Positions 25,960-34,534 of a DNA stretch of 52,378 nucleotides are shown here, piece by piece; positions within the stretch are counted from its first letter, which is position 1, and every line of letters begins with the position of its first letter. Source of the stretch: CAZJJK01 sp964546285 (GTDB taxonomy: Bacteria > Spirochaetota > Spirochaetia > Treponematales > Breznakiellaceae); the NCBI GenBank assembly GCA_964546285.1, contig CAZJJK010000007.1, forward strand, positions 1 to 52,378. Direction: 5' to 3'. The notes beneath the pieces are model-generated. The model had not been told where the DNA came from and searched no databases. It saw only the letters and a program-made list of their open reading frames with translations. Position numbers and translations under genes: made by a program.

Positions 25960-28260
25960 GTGACAATGCAACAACGCTTATCTATCCTGGTCCGGGTTTT
26001 GCTGGGGACCTTAGCTCTATCAATTCTTGGCGCGGTCATCGCTTCATTAAACGACAAAAATAGCGTTGTCGTTTTTATATTAGTTTTCAATCTTTTAGTC
26101 GTAGCTGGTCTAGGCTTTATATCGCGTTATGAACGCGGCTTAGTCGATAATTTTACACATTCCTTAAATAGTATAGCTGGACGTCTTTCTTCTTTAGCCG
26201 CCGGTGTTTTTAAATTATCCATTGGGGACTTTGAAGAGGATAGCGACGCCGGAAAAGAAAGCCAAAGCGCTTTGATAAAAAGCGATCAAGTGGTTTTAGA
26301 AAAATTGAGAACCTCGCTAGACGACGCAATAGATTGTTTTGGATCCATAACCGCGGAACCCTGCCGACGTCTTTTCTATATAGGCAGCGACAGCTATGCC
26401 GAAGGCCGGGCCTGCGGTGAAGCGGCCAGCGATTTAATAAAGGGAAAGGGTTGTATCGCTATAGCCTTAGGTGATGTTGTTTCAGTTAGCCAAATTTTAC
26501 GGAAACGGGGCTTTATCGATTATATTCATGAAAAATATCCAAGCGTAAATTGCATTGAAGTATTGGAAATATCGGAATCCGAACAGCTCAGTTATGAACT
26601 GACTATAGACGCGATTAAGCGTTTCCCCGACCTAAGCCTTATTTATGTTACCCAGGGAGCGACACCGGCGGCTGTCGCTAAAGCGGTGGAGGACAGCGGA
26701 AGAAAGGGGGAAACCTTAATAGTCTGTCATGATCTTACCTCTCTAACCATGCGCGCTATGTCAAAAGGCTTAATTCAAGCGGCGTTGTCACAAGACCCTT
26801 ACGCTCAGGGCTACGATACTATCATCCGACTCTATAACGCGGTTGTTGACGGCTGGCGCCCTGACACGCCTCGGCTACTCACAAAGCTAGAATTGGTCAG
26901 CTCTGATACCATGGCTCGTTTTTGGGATAAAGCTAAAGGGCTTTCCCGCTTTGACGTTGAGCGGGAGCATTCAGCAATTCCATCTGATAAAAAACCGGAT
27001 AAACAGATTAAGATTGGCTTCCTTTGCGTTGGGTCTGAGAACTTTTGGGAACCAATAAGACAAGGCTTTATAGACGCGGCCTCATTATTACTAGAGCGAG
27101 GCGCTCAGGTTGAGTGGATATCAACACCAGTTGGGGCGGACGGGCAGAGAAAAGCTTCGGTTTTTGCGCCAGCTATCAATTCTCTCTTAGAAAAGGGGTT
27201 CGATGCCATCGCGGTACCCCTTTTTAACCGAGACTTAATACCATTCATCAATGAGGCGGTAGACAGGGGCGTTGTCGTCGCCACGTATAATTCCGACCCA
27301 GTGAGCCTTCGCGAGATGATCGCTTCAGCCACAACACATTCCAATCACCTGCTCAAAATCAGCCAAGATTTAGTCAGCGACGCCGAACAAGCCGATCATG
27401 CGGCTAAAAGAATAGATGGAACCATGGAAACCCTTATTAGCGGTTTTGACGCCAATACCCGTGAAGCCGCTCGAACCAAGGAGGAACTTGACAGCTTAGC
27501 GACAAATATTGGCAAAGTTGAGGCCGCGGCTGGTAAAAGCGCTAAAGCGGCTTGCCGGATGGCGGAGGAATCTAAAACCGCTTTTAATGCCATAATTAAG
27601 ACACGAGAATCCGTTTCCGCGCTAAAGTCTTCAGTATCCGAAACCGCTCAGTCCATTGAAAAACTAAAAGGTGACACGGAGCGAATTAAATCTATAGCCG
27701 CCGCTATTGGCGATATCGCTAATCAAACAGGCATACTCGCGATCAACGCCTCTATCCAAGCGGCGCGTAGCGGAGAAAGAGGGAAAGGCTTTGCGGTTAT
27801 TGCGACGGAGATTCGCCAATTAGCGGAACAGTCCAATCAGTCGGCGGAAAATATAAACCAATTATTAGCGGATGTCAGTCAAAGCGCTGACCAGGCTGAA
27901 AAAACCATTGTCCATGGCTTACAGGACGCCGAACGAAATGTGGAAGAGACTGCGCGCTCTGAAAAAGGACTTTCCGAAATAACCGAAGCGGCGGCTGAAA
28001 ATGAAAACCGTATGTCGGACATCCTGTCTATTATGGAGGAAGTGACGAATTTCACAAGACGCGTAGAACTAGCTATGAACGCGCTGGTTGATTCTAACAA
28101 AACTAGCGAATCCGCCACGACAGAAGTGGATAGAGCTACCGATGAGATGGCGAAGAACGCTTCCGCGACGGCCACTTCCGCACATCGCTTAATCTCTATG
28201 GCGAAAGCTCAACAGGCTTTATTATCGCAATTCGCCATAGGCCACGGTCAAAAATCCTAA
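25960..28260 (+). CDS. Methyl-accepting chemotaxis-type receptor with permuted sugar-binding lobes
   Basis: A 766-residue protein with two close membrane helices (about 9-30 and 35-54) joined by a 5-residue loop and followed by SRYERG, so nearly all of it should be cytoplasmic. Residues ~135-315 resemble the C-terminal lobe of a LacI/ribose-binding-type protein (FYIGSDSYAEGRACGEAA, LIYVTQGATPAAVAKAVEDS). Residues ~349-450 resemble the N-terminal lobe (IKIGFLCVGSENFWEPIRQGF, DAIAVPLFNRDLIPFINEA, VVVATYNSDP). The lobes are thus in reverse order. The signalling domain follows with the conserved tip IANQTGILAINASIQAARSG. No HAMP domain is evident. The start is GTG 25960 or ATG 25966. A terminator follows. 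Confidence 0.9.
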   Translation: MTMQQRLSILVRVLLGTLALSILGAVIASLNDKNSVVVFILVFNLLVVAGLGFISRYERGLVDNFTHSLNSIAGRLSSLAAGVFKLSIGDFEEDSDAGKESQSALIKSDQVVLEKLRTSLDDAIDCFGSITAEPCRRLFYIGSDSYAEGRACGEAASDLIKGKGCIAIALGDVVSVSQILRKRGFIDYIHEKYPSVNCIEVLEISESEQLSYELTIDAIKRFPDLSLIYVTQGATPAAVAKAVEDSGRKGETLIVCHDLTSLTMRAMSKGLIQAALSQDPYAQGYDTIIRLYNAVVDGWRPDTPRLLTKLELVSSDTMARFWDKAKGLSRFDVEREHSAIPSDKKPDKQIKIGFLCVGSENFWEPIRQGFIDAASLLLERGAQVEWISTPVGADGQRKASVFAPAINSLLEKGFDAIAVPLFNRDLIPFINEAVDRGVVVATYNSDPVSLREMIASATTHSNHLLKISQDLVSDAEQADHAAKRIDGTMETLISGFDANTREAARTKEELDSLATNIGKVEAAAGKSAKAACRMAEESKTAFNAIIKTRESVSALKSSVSETAQSIEKLKGDTERIKSIAAAIGDIANQTGILAINASIQAARSGERGKGFAVIATEIRQLAEQSNQSAENINQLLADVSQSADQAEKTIVHGLQDAERNVEETARSEKGLSEITEAAAENENRMSDILSIMEEVTNFTRRVELAMNALVDSNKTSESATTEVDRATDEMAKNASATATSAHRLISMAKAQQALLSQFAIGHGQKS

Positions 28261-28265
28261 CAGCT

Positions 28266-28308
28266 AGAGCCTCCTTTCAAAAATCGTTTATTTTAGAAAG
28301 GAGGCTCT
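28266..28308. terminator. Terminator after the receptor gene
   Basis: A perfect 13-bp inverted repeat (28266-28278 / 28296-28308) with a 17-base loop begins 5 bases after the receptor stop. The loop is A/T rich; no T run follows on the plus strand. Confidence 0.7.
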
Positions 28309-28336
28309 CACAACATTATCTTTAATGCCATTACAC

Positions 28337-28501
28337 TCAATAGCTACGTAATAAAGGAACAGGTCTGCCGTCATTATCAGATTTCAATAATTGAAGCCTC
28401 TAGAAATCGCCTCTATAGAGCGCATATCCAATCCCTTAACCCAAAGACTCTGAAGCATAGCTCGACGGATCATACAGCGCTAGGCGGTACTCACCATTGA
28501 C
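28337..28501 (-). pseudogene. Possible frameshifted coding relic after the SGNH gene
   Basis: Directly after the SGNH hydrolase stop, the same minus-strand frame continues as VNGEYRLALYDPSSYASE before a stop. A second frame then gives SLWVKGLDMRSIEAISRGF and a third gives QLLKSDNDGRPVPLLRSY to a TGA at 28337-28339. Joined, these read like one protein segment broken by two small indels. The fragments are short and no family is recognised, so this is a weak call. Confidence 0.25.
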
Positions 28502-29134
28502 TTATAAGCCAACGGCTTCTAGCCAAGCCGACGCTAAAAGCGCGTGTCCAGCGATAGTCGGATGGCAACCATCCATAGTCCAACGCAGTTCAGGCGCCTC
28601 CTTCAAAGCCCGCAATTGGACTTCTCGGGTCGGGACATAGACGGCTCCAATATTCTTCGCTAAAGACCGGATAAAGCTCGCTCGTTCCTCTAACAAACGG
28701 TCCAGTTCTGGATCCGCGCCCTCGGTTATTGTAGTAGGACTGGCCAGAACAAAGCGACTAATACCCGCCTCGCGCGCTTGCTCAACTAAAAGCCGGTAAT
28801 TGGCCATAAATTCGTCATCAGAAACGAATTTTTGACCGTTCCATTCACCTCGCAAACGCCAAACATCATTGACGCCGATCATTATGGAAAGAACATCCGG
28901 TTTGACGCATAAGCAATCATTCTTCCATCTGCCGAGCAGCTCAACCGTCCTATCTCCACCAACACCGAGATTCAAGACACGATAAGCCTTATCCGAATAG
29001 CGCGCGCGTAGCCAAGCGCTAATAATAGCCACATAGCCATTTCCTAAATTATCCGCGGTAACGCAACGCCCTGAATCAGTTATAGAATCGCCCTGAAATA
29101 AAATAAGATCGCCTGGATGCAAGAATTCTGACAT
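28502..29134 (-). CDS. SGNH/GDSL-type hydrolase
   Basis: A 210-residue esterase/lipase-fold protein. The four SGNH blocks are clear: LFQGDSITDSG (Ser), VLNLGVGGDRT (Gly), MIGVNDVW (Asn) and MDGCHPTIAGH (Asp and His). No signal peptide is present, so it acts in the cytoplasm, probably deacylating a sugar or other small ester. AAGGAG at 29142-29147 is 7 bases before ATG 29134 but only 1 base before the in-frame ATG at 29140, so 29134 is the better start. It is transcribed alone. Confidence 0.92.
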   Translation of the reverse strand: MSEFLHPGDLILFQGDSITDSGRCVTADNLGNGYVAIISAWLRARYSDKAYRVLNLGVGGDRTVELLGRWKNDCLCVKPDVLSIMIGVNDVWRLRGEWNGQKFVSDDEFMANYRLLVEQAREAGISRFVLASPTTITEGADPELDRLLEERASFIRSLAKNIGAVYVPTREVQLRALKEAPELRWTMDGCHPTIAGHALLASAWLEAVGL

Positions 29135-29147
29135 AAGCATACTCCTT

Positions 29148-29549
29148 TATTTTTAAGCCGATTAATCGTATACCCGTATCGCGTTCTGGGAAAGAGGACT
29201 ATTCCAGACATCGATCTAAAAGGGCCGACGCTATAGACGGTGTCAAAAAAGGCCATAATGGCGTATACCACAAGCTCTAAGAGCAGCCAATTACAAAACA
29301 CGATACGCCAAACAAAAGCGGTATGTTTTACACATAAGCGAAGCGCGATAAGCACTAATTTTGGATAATAAAACCCGAGGGAGCATTAACGAAAGCAAAC
29401 GTCTTGAGCGAAAACCTTAAAACTCAATCGCGGACTTTCATTTCCGGTTTTACTCGGTTATGTTTAGAGAGTTAAGCATTACCGTTTTCTCTCGTGGAAG
29501 CGCTTCGGTGAAGAAGGAAGGGGTCTCAAAACATTAGCTTGAGCGGGAC
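29148..29549. other. Intergenic region, no gene seen
   Basis: This gap separates the divergent SGNH hydrolase and phytoene-synthase-like genes. It should hold both promoters, but I found no convincing −35/−10 pair. A 47-codon plus-strand stretch without a start codon and a long minus-strand frame overlapping the hydrolase start were judged to be chance. No RNA gene or repeat was seen. Confidence 0.5.
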
Positions 29550-29560
29550 AGGAGGGAAAA

Positions 29561-30451
29561 GTGAATATCACGCTTACCAAAAAAGATAAAAGCAAGGAAA
29601 AATCAATACACCCTTTAGTAGAAAAAACCTTTAAGGAAGGCTCCAAGACATATTTCAACTCATCTCTGTTTTTCCCTAAAGAGGTACGGAGAGATGTTTT
29701 CCTCCTTTATGGTTTTGTACGTACCGCGGACAACTTTGTGGACGCCGTCCCTCAAGACGCCGCGGGCTTTTATTCTTTTCGCTCACGCTATGAGAAAGCT
29801 CGTTCGGAAAGTGGCCTAACAAACGATCCAATTATTGATTCTTTCCTAGATGTTTCACGCCGTAAAGCATTTAAGGATGCCTGGGTAGACGCTTTCCTTG
29901 ATTCAATGCAAGCTGACTTATCTAAGAATCGTTATGAAACCCTAGATGAGATACTTAGGTATATCTATGGCTCGGCGGAAGTAATAGGATTGTTCATGGC
30001 TAACATTATGGGCTTACAGGCGGAAGCGGCTTCAGCCGCGGCCTCTCTTGGACGATCAATGCAGTATATAAATTTTATTAGAGATATCGCTGAGGATAAT
30101 AGCCTGGGCCGAACCTATCTACCTCTTCAGGGTTCCGGCTTGATTGACCTTAAGGAGGAGACGGCCAGAGCAAAACCAGAGCTCTTTATCGCCTTTATCC
30201 GCGACCAAGCCGCACTTTATCAAAAATGGCAGGCAGAGGCTGAATCTGGTTTTGGCTGGATTCCTTGGCGTTCTCGCATCCCTATTATGACAGCGAGCCG
30301 AATGTACAACTGGACAGCGAAAATGATTCAACGCGACCCCTTCATCGTTTTTCAGAAAAAGGTAAAACCATCAAAAGCAAGAATACTTTTAGATCTCTGC
30401 CTAAATATCTTTCGTTCGCTCGCCTATACCGGCTCAAAAAGAGAAATTTAA
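29561..30451 (+). CDS. Phytoene/squalene synthase family protein
   Basis: A 296-residue trans-isoprenyl diphosphate synthase, the class that joins two prenyl diphosphates head to head. The two Asp-rich sites are visible as VRTADNFVD and INFIRDIAEDN, and TYFNSSLFFPKEVR matches the CrtB/HpnC opening. GTG 29561 is set by AGGAGGG at 29550-29556. A polyprenyl diphosphate synthase follows 15 bases later and should supply the substrate. No desaturase (crtI) or squalene cyclase is in the window, so the end product, C30 or C40, is open. Confidence 0.9.
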   Translation: MNITLTKKDKSKEKSIHPLVEKTFKEGSKTYFNSSLFFPKEVRRDVFLLYGFVRTADNFVDAVPQDAAGFYSFRSRYEKARSESGLTNDPIIDSFLDVSRRKAFKDAWVDAFLDSMQADLSKNRYETLDEILRYIYGSAEVIGLFMANIMGLQAEAASAAASLGRSMQYINFIRDIAEDNSLGRTYLPLQGSGLIDLKEETARAKPELFIAFIRDQAALYQKWQAEAESGFGWIPWRSRIPIMTASRMYNWTAKMIQRDPFIVFQKKVKPSKARILLDLCLNIFRSLAYTGSKREI

Positions 30452-30466
30452 GAGAGGTAAATACGT

Positions 30467-31510
30467 ATGGAGTATTTCGATGAAAGAGCCAAGAAACTCC
30501 GTCCCTTTCTGCAAGCTCAGCTTTCTCTAGCCCGGGAAGAATTTTCTTTCATTAAGCCTTGGGGACAGGAGGTGCCAGAGCGTCTTACTTCTTTCGTTCT
30601 TGGGGGAAAACTCATACGCGGTGGATTAGTAGCCCTGGGCCAAGAACTCGCGGGAGGGAAACCAGGACAAGAAGCCGTTGCCGTCGGCGCCGCGATGGAA
30701 CTTCTCCAATCCGCTTTTCTTATTCATGACGATATTATGGATAGGGACAAGCTAAGGCGAGGAAGACCTTCCATATTTTGGCAATACCAAGAAGACGCTA
30801 CGGCCCGCGGACTGGCTGACGCGTATCATTACGGTGAATCAATGGGAATTTGCGCGGGTGACTGCGCTTTCTTTTTAGCGTTCAGGCTCTTATCCGGTCC
30901 GGCCTTACCTTCCAAGCTCGCGGTTTATTGTGGGAAAGAGCTTTACGCGGTAGGCCTTGCTCAAATGCAAGATGTAAGCTTGGGAATGTTTTCCGACCTC
31001 CCCGAAGAAGAAGAAATATATAATTTATATACCTGGAAAACCGGCCGCTATTCTTTTTCTCTTCCGTTAGCCTCAGGCGCTATGCTCTCTGGCGCTGGAA
31101 AAGAGTTAATTACCGCGCTGGAAAAACTGGGAGAGTACATGGGGGTCGCTTTTCAATTACGAGACGATGAACTTGGCATATTTGGTCTTGAGACTAAACT
31201 TGGCAAACCCATTGGTTCTGATATCAGAGAAGGGAAAAAAACCCTTCTCATCAGCCTTGCGTCAACTCGTATGAGCACGGCTTCCCAAGCTCGCTTATCC
31301 AGGATCTTAGGGAAACGGGAAGCTAATCAGACGGAGATAAACGAATTCCGCGGTTTACTGGAAGAAAGCGGAGTTCGTGAAGAAATAACGGCGCGGATGG
31401 AAATATTAACCGCGCGTTCAATGCGGATGATCGATAGCCTTGAGGTTCCTCATAACGCTAAAGCTATCTTAACCGAACTTCTTACATTTATAAGCACAAG
31501 GAGCGCGTAG
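30467..31510 (+). CDS. Polyprenyl diphosphate synthase (GGPP/FPP type)
   Basis: A 347-residue head-to-tail prenyltransferase that elongates allylic diphosphates with isopentenyl diphosphate. The first Asp-rich motif is HDDIMDRDKLRRGRP. The second region reads FQLRDDELGIFG, where most family members have DDxxD; here the last Asp is Gly, although the first two remain. GKPIGSDIREGKKT is typical. The length suits GGPP synthase, and the pairing with the upstream phytoene-synthase-like gene supports C20 or C15 supply. AGAGG precedes ATG 30467. Confidence 0.9.
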   Translation: MEYFDERAKKLRPFLQAQLSLAREEFSFIKPWGQEVPERLTSFVLGGKLIRGGLVALGQELAGGKPGQEAVAVGAAMELLQSAFLIHDDIMDRDKLRRGRPSIFWQYQEDATARGLADAYHYGESMGICAGDCAFFLAFRLLSGPALPSKLAVYCGKELYAVGLAQMQDVSLGMFSDLPEEEEIYNLYTWKTGRYSFSLPLASGAMLSGAGKELITALEKLGEYMGVAFQLRDDELGIFGLETKLGKPIGSDIREGKKTLLISLASTRMSTASQARLSRILGKREANQTEINEFRGLLEESGVREEITARMEILTARSMRMIDSLEVPHNAKAILTELLTFISTRSA

Positions 31511-31540
31511 CTCGCCAAAAACCCTTAAGGCGGATGTAAT

Positions 31541-31561
31541 AATTGAAAATGCAATTGAAAA
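31541..31561 (+). repeat. 9-bp direct repeat upstream of GH4
   Basis: AATTGAAAA occurs twice (31541-31549 and 31553-31561) three bases apart, roughly one helical turn centre to centre, about 45 bases ahead of the putative −35. It could be a regulator site. Confidence 0.3.
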
Positions 31562-31605
31562 GTTTCGCATAAAATTCCTGAATTACACGACACACTATAC
31601 CGTCA

Positions 31606-31634
31606 GGGACAGTTTATTTGTTTTATGCTAGAAT
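31606..31634 (+). promoter_or_regulatory. Putative promoter of the GH4-pepT unit
   Basis: GGGACA (31606-31611) and TAGAAT (31629-31634) are 17 bases apart; the −10 is good and the −35 modest. The ribosome site GGAGGG follows at 31641-31646. Confidence 0.45.
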
Positions 31635-31653
31635 CCGTTTGGAGGGAAAATAG

Positions 31654-33039
31654 ATGGAAAATGCGCTTGCGAAAAAACTTACTATAGCTTATATCGGTGG
31701 CGGCTCACGTGGTTGGGCCTGGACCCTAATGGGTGATCTGGCGACCGAAAGCGCGCTTCGCGGTGAAGTACGCCTTTATGATATAGACGCATTGGCGGCA
31801 AAAACAAACGAAACAATCGGGAACAGCCTTAAAGGGCGCCCAGAAGCACTGAGTGAATGGGATTACCGTGCGGTGCCAAGTTTAGAGTCGGCATTGGATG
31901 GGGCCGATGTCGTCGTTATATCCATCCTTCCCGGAACCTTCCAAGAAATGAAGATCGATGTACACGCCCCGGAACGCTACGGAATTTGGCAATCCGTAGG
32001 AGACAGCTCCGGCCCCGGCGGGTTATTCAGAGCCCTCAGGACTATTCCAATGTTTGTGGAGATCGCTAAGGCGATTAAGCGCTATAGCCCTAATGCTTGG
32101 GTAATTAATTATACAAACCCACTCGCGCTCTGTGTACGTACTCTTTATGAGGAGTTTCCCGCCATTAAGGCCTTTGGCTGTTGCCATGAGGTTTTTGGAA
32201 CACAAAAGCTGCTCACACAGGCTTTGAAGGACATCCAAGGCCTTGATGGTGTCGCTAAAGACGATATCAAGGTAAATGTTCTTGGCGTTAATCATTTTAC
32301 CTGGCTAAACAGCGCTAGTTTCAAGGATATTGATTTATTCCCTGTGTATTCGAAATTCGTGGAAAAGCATTTTGTGGAAGGCTGGGAGGGAGGCGAAAAG
32401 GGTCATTGGCTCAACAGTTGGTTTGCCTCCGCAGAACGGGTTAAGTTCGATTTATTCCGTCGTTACGGTCTGATCGCCGCCGCGGGTGACAGGCATTTAG
32501 CGGAGTTCTTGCCCCCCTGGTACCTAGCTGATCCCGAAACCGTCAAATCGTGGAAATTCAGCCTTACCCCAGTATCATGGAGGATTGAGAACGCTGAAAA
32601 CCTTAAGACAAAAGCTCAGCGTTTAGCCTCCGGGGCCGAGCGTTTTGAATTTACCGATTCAGGCGAGGAAGGCGTCAAGCTTATTAAGGCCCTCTTTGGA
32701 CTTGGGGACCTCAGTTCAAACGTAAACCTGCCTAACCAAGGGCAAATAGAGGGTCTGCCGCTTGGAGCCGTTGTGGAAACTAACGCGATATTCAGCCGAG
32801 ACTCTGTAAAACCGGTTCATGCCGGCCGTTTGCCTCCAGCGATAGAATCACTAGTAGCCCACCCAGCTTACGCTCAGGCAACTATACTTAAAGCCTCTCT
32901 TGAACGGGACCGCGGCTTAGCCTTCTCAGCCTTTATCGACGATCCGCTTATGCGTATAAAACGTTCTGACGCGGAAGTGCTATTTAGTGATATGTTGAAA
33001 GCGACAGCCGCTTATTTACCTGGTTGGAGCATACGATGA
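31654..33039 (+). CDS. Glycoside hydrolase family 4 (alpha-glucosidase-like)
   Basis: A 461-residue NAD+- and Mn2+-dependent glycosidase that cleaves by a redox-elimination route. It shows the NAD site (IAYIGGGSRGW), the substrate segment NYTNPLALC, the metal Cys in GCCHEVFG and the metal His in GVNHFTWL. The CHEV signature is associated in GH4 with alpha-glucosidases, versus CHSV for alpha-galactosidases, so an alpha-glucosidase-like role is most likely. It acts in the cytoplasm on imported sugars; no transporter is adjacent. The stop overlaps the peptidase T start. Confidence 0.9.
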   Translation: MENALAKKLTIAYIGGGSRGWAWTLMGDLATESALRGEVRLYDIDALAAKTNETIGNSLKGRPEALSEWDYRAVPSLESALDGADVVVISILPGTFQEMKIDVHAPERYGIWQSVGDSSGPGGLFRALRTIPMFVEIAKAIKRYSPNAWVINYTNPLALCVRTLYEEFPAIKAFGCCHEVFGTQKLLTQALKDIQGLDGVAKDDIKVNVLGVNHFTWLNSASFKDIDLFPVYSKFVEKHFVEGWEGGEKGHWLNSWFASAERVKFDLFRRYGLIAAAGDRHLAEFLPPWYLADPETVKSWKFSLTPVSWRIENAENLKTKAQRLASGAERFEFTDSGEEGVKLIKALFGLGDLSSNVNLPNQGQIEGLPLGAVVETNAIFSRDSVKPVHAGRLPPAIESLVAHPAYAQATILKASLERDRGLAFSAFIDDPLMRIKRSDAEVLFSDMLKATAAYLPGWSIR

Positions 33040-34334
33040 CCCCAAAGGAAACACGACAAACCCGCGCCGCTGGCGATTCGCCGCTTAGCGCGAGCTCTAC
33101 ACTGGAAGCTTCGGTTTTAGAACGCTTTCTACGGTACACCAGAATATGGACAACTAGTGACGCGCATGTGGAAGCGACCCCTTCCACCAGCGGACAATGG
33201 GACCTAGCTAAGCTTCTTATCACGGAACTACGGCAATTAGGCATTAAGGATGTCCGTTTAACCGATTCCTGCTATGTGATCGCTCGCGTACCGGCTAGCC
33301 CCGGATACGAAAACGCTCCAACTATCGGACTTATGGCTCATATGGACACAGCTTCCGACGTCAGCGGTAAAGACGTTAAACCTCTCGTGATCCAAGGCTA
33401 TACGGGTGAAAACATTACACGGCCAGGCGGTCCTGATTTGGATCCGGTTGAAGACCCAGATCTTTTAAGCAGAATCGGCCACGATATAGTATGTAGCGAT
33501 GGTTCAACGCTATTGGGTGCGGATGACAAAGCAGGCGTCGCTGAAATAATGACGGCTTTAGCCCTCCTTCTTTCAGATCCTTCTCTGCTTCATGGCCCGC
33601 TGGAATTGTACTTTACTCCAGACGAAGAAACAGGAAAAGGCTTACCGGACTTTCCCTTAAGCGATGCCACTATGATAGCTTGTTATACGCTTGACGCGGG
33701 AGAGCTGGGAGAGATTGAAACTGAGTGTTTTACGGCTTACCAAGCGGATATCGAATTTACCGGTAAAGTGATCCATATCGGTTACGCTCGGGGTAAACTG
33801 GCTAATGCCGTCCAAATGGCCGCCTCATACGCCAGTTTGCTCCCGCGCTCGGAAAGCCCAGAATCAACCGACGCTTATTATGGTTACTATTGTGCCATGG
33901 AAATAAAGGGGGACTTGGAAAAAGCCTACCTTAAAGTATTTATCAGAGACTTTGACCAAGCGGGCGCGGAACGGCGGCTTGACGCTTTGGAGCGTTTTGG
34001 GCAAACGGTTGAAGCCCAATTCCCCGGCGGCAAGGTGTCCATCAACCCCAAATTGCTTTATTTGAATATGAAGAGAAAGATCGATGAACACCCTAAAGTG
34101 CTGCGATATTTGGAGGAAGCTGCTGAAGCTATCGGTATACACGCTCATCTAAAACCGATAAGAGGCGGCACGGACGGTTCCCGATTAACAGAATTAGGCA
34201 TACCTACACCAAACATCTTTACTGGCGGCCACGCCTTTCATAGCCGAGGGGAATGGGTCGCCGTATCCGACATGGCGGCCGCCGTGCGCTTAATCATAGA
34301 GCTTGTCAGCCGTTGGGCCAAGGATTCTAAATAA
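33036..34334 (+). CDS. pepT: Peptidase T-like M20 tripeptidase
   Basis: A 432-residue M20B aminotripeptidase, about 25 residues longer than usual because of a Ser/Thr-rich N-terminus. Zinc ligands are visible: LMAHMDTASD, LLGADDKAG, the catalytic and ligand Glu pair in TPDEETGKG, Asp in TLDAGELGE, and the late His in GHAFHSRGEW. The dimerisation-domain His occurs as VIHIGYARG rather than the usual HPG. ATG 33036 overlaps the GH4 stop (ATGA), preferred over the TTG at 33024. Confidence 0.92.
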   Translation: MTPKETRQTRAAGDSPLSASSTLEASVLERFLRYTRIWTTSDAHVEATPSTSGQWDLAKLLITELRQLGIKDVRLTDSCYVIARVPASPGYENAPTIGLMAHMDTASDVSGKDVKPLVIQGYTGENITRPGGPDLDPVEDPDLLSRIGHDIVCSDGSTLLGADDKAGVAEIMTALALLLSDPSLLHGPLELYFTPDEETGKGLPDFPLSDATMIACYTLDAGELGEIETECFTAYQADIEFTGKVIHIGYARGKLANAVQMAASYASLLPRSESPESTDAYYGYYCAMEIKGDLEKAYLKVFIRDFDQAGAERRLDALERFGQTVEAQFPGGKVSINPKLLYLNMKRKIDEHPKVLRYLEEAAEAIGIHAHLKPIRGGTDGSRLTELGIPTPNIFTGGHAFHSRGEWVAVSDMAAAVRLIIELVSRWAKDSK

Positions 34335-34534
34335 TGACATACCTTTTTAAAGTCAATGATATTAATTGCGCTCACTGTGAGCGGCGGATAGCGGCCGCGC
34401 TTACGGAATGGGGAAAGGCAGCCAGCTTCCAGATCGATATACAAGCTAAAACGGTATCGGTGGAAAGCGCGGAAACAAGCGAAGCGATATCATGTATTAT
34501 TTCCGATGCCGGATATACGCCAAAACTCATTTAA
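34334..34534 (+). CDS. Small heavy-metal-associated (HMA) protein
   Basis: A 66-residue ferredoxin-like βαββαβ protein with the metal-binding CxxC in VNDINCAHCERR, as in copper chaperones (CopZ) and in the N-terminal domains of metal ATPases. The usual Met of MxCxxC is Ile here. Its ATG shares one base with the peptidase T stop (TAATG), and its last 29 bases overlap the next gene. No copper ATPase is in the window, so its partner is unknown; it might serve the metal site of the overlapping methyltransferase, which is speculation. Confidence 0.85.
   Translation: MTYLFKVNDINCAHCERRIAAALTEWGKAASFQIDIQAKTVSVESAETSEAISCIISDAGYTPKLI

Noticed and set aside
29136..29281. 47-codon plus-strand open stretch upstream of the phytoene-synthase-like gene
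   Set aside because: It has no usable start codon or ribosome site, and its length is compatible with chance.
29080..29355. 91-codon minus-strand frame overlapping the SGNH hydrolase start
   Set aside because: It overlaps a well-supported gene in another frame, has a Cys/Phe-rich non-family sequence and lacks a ribosome site.
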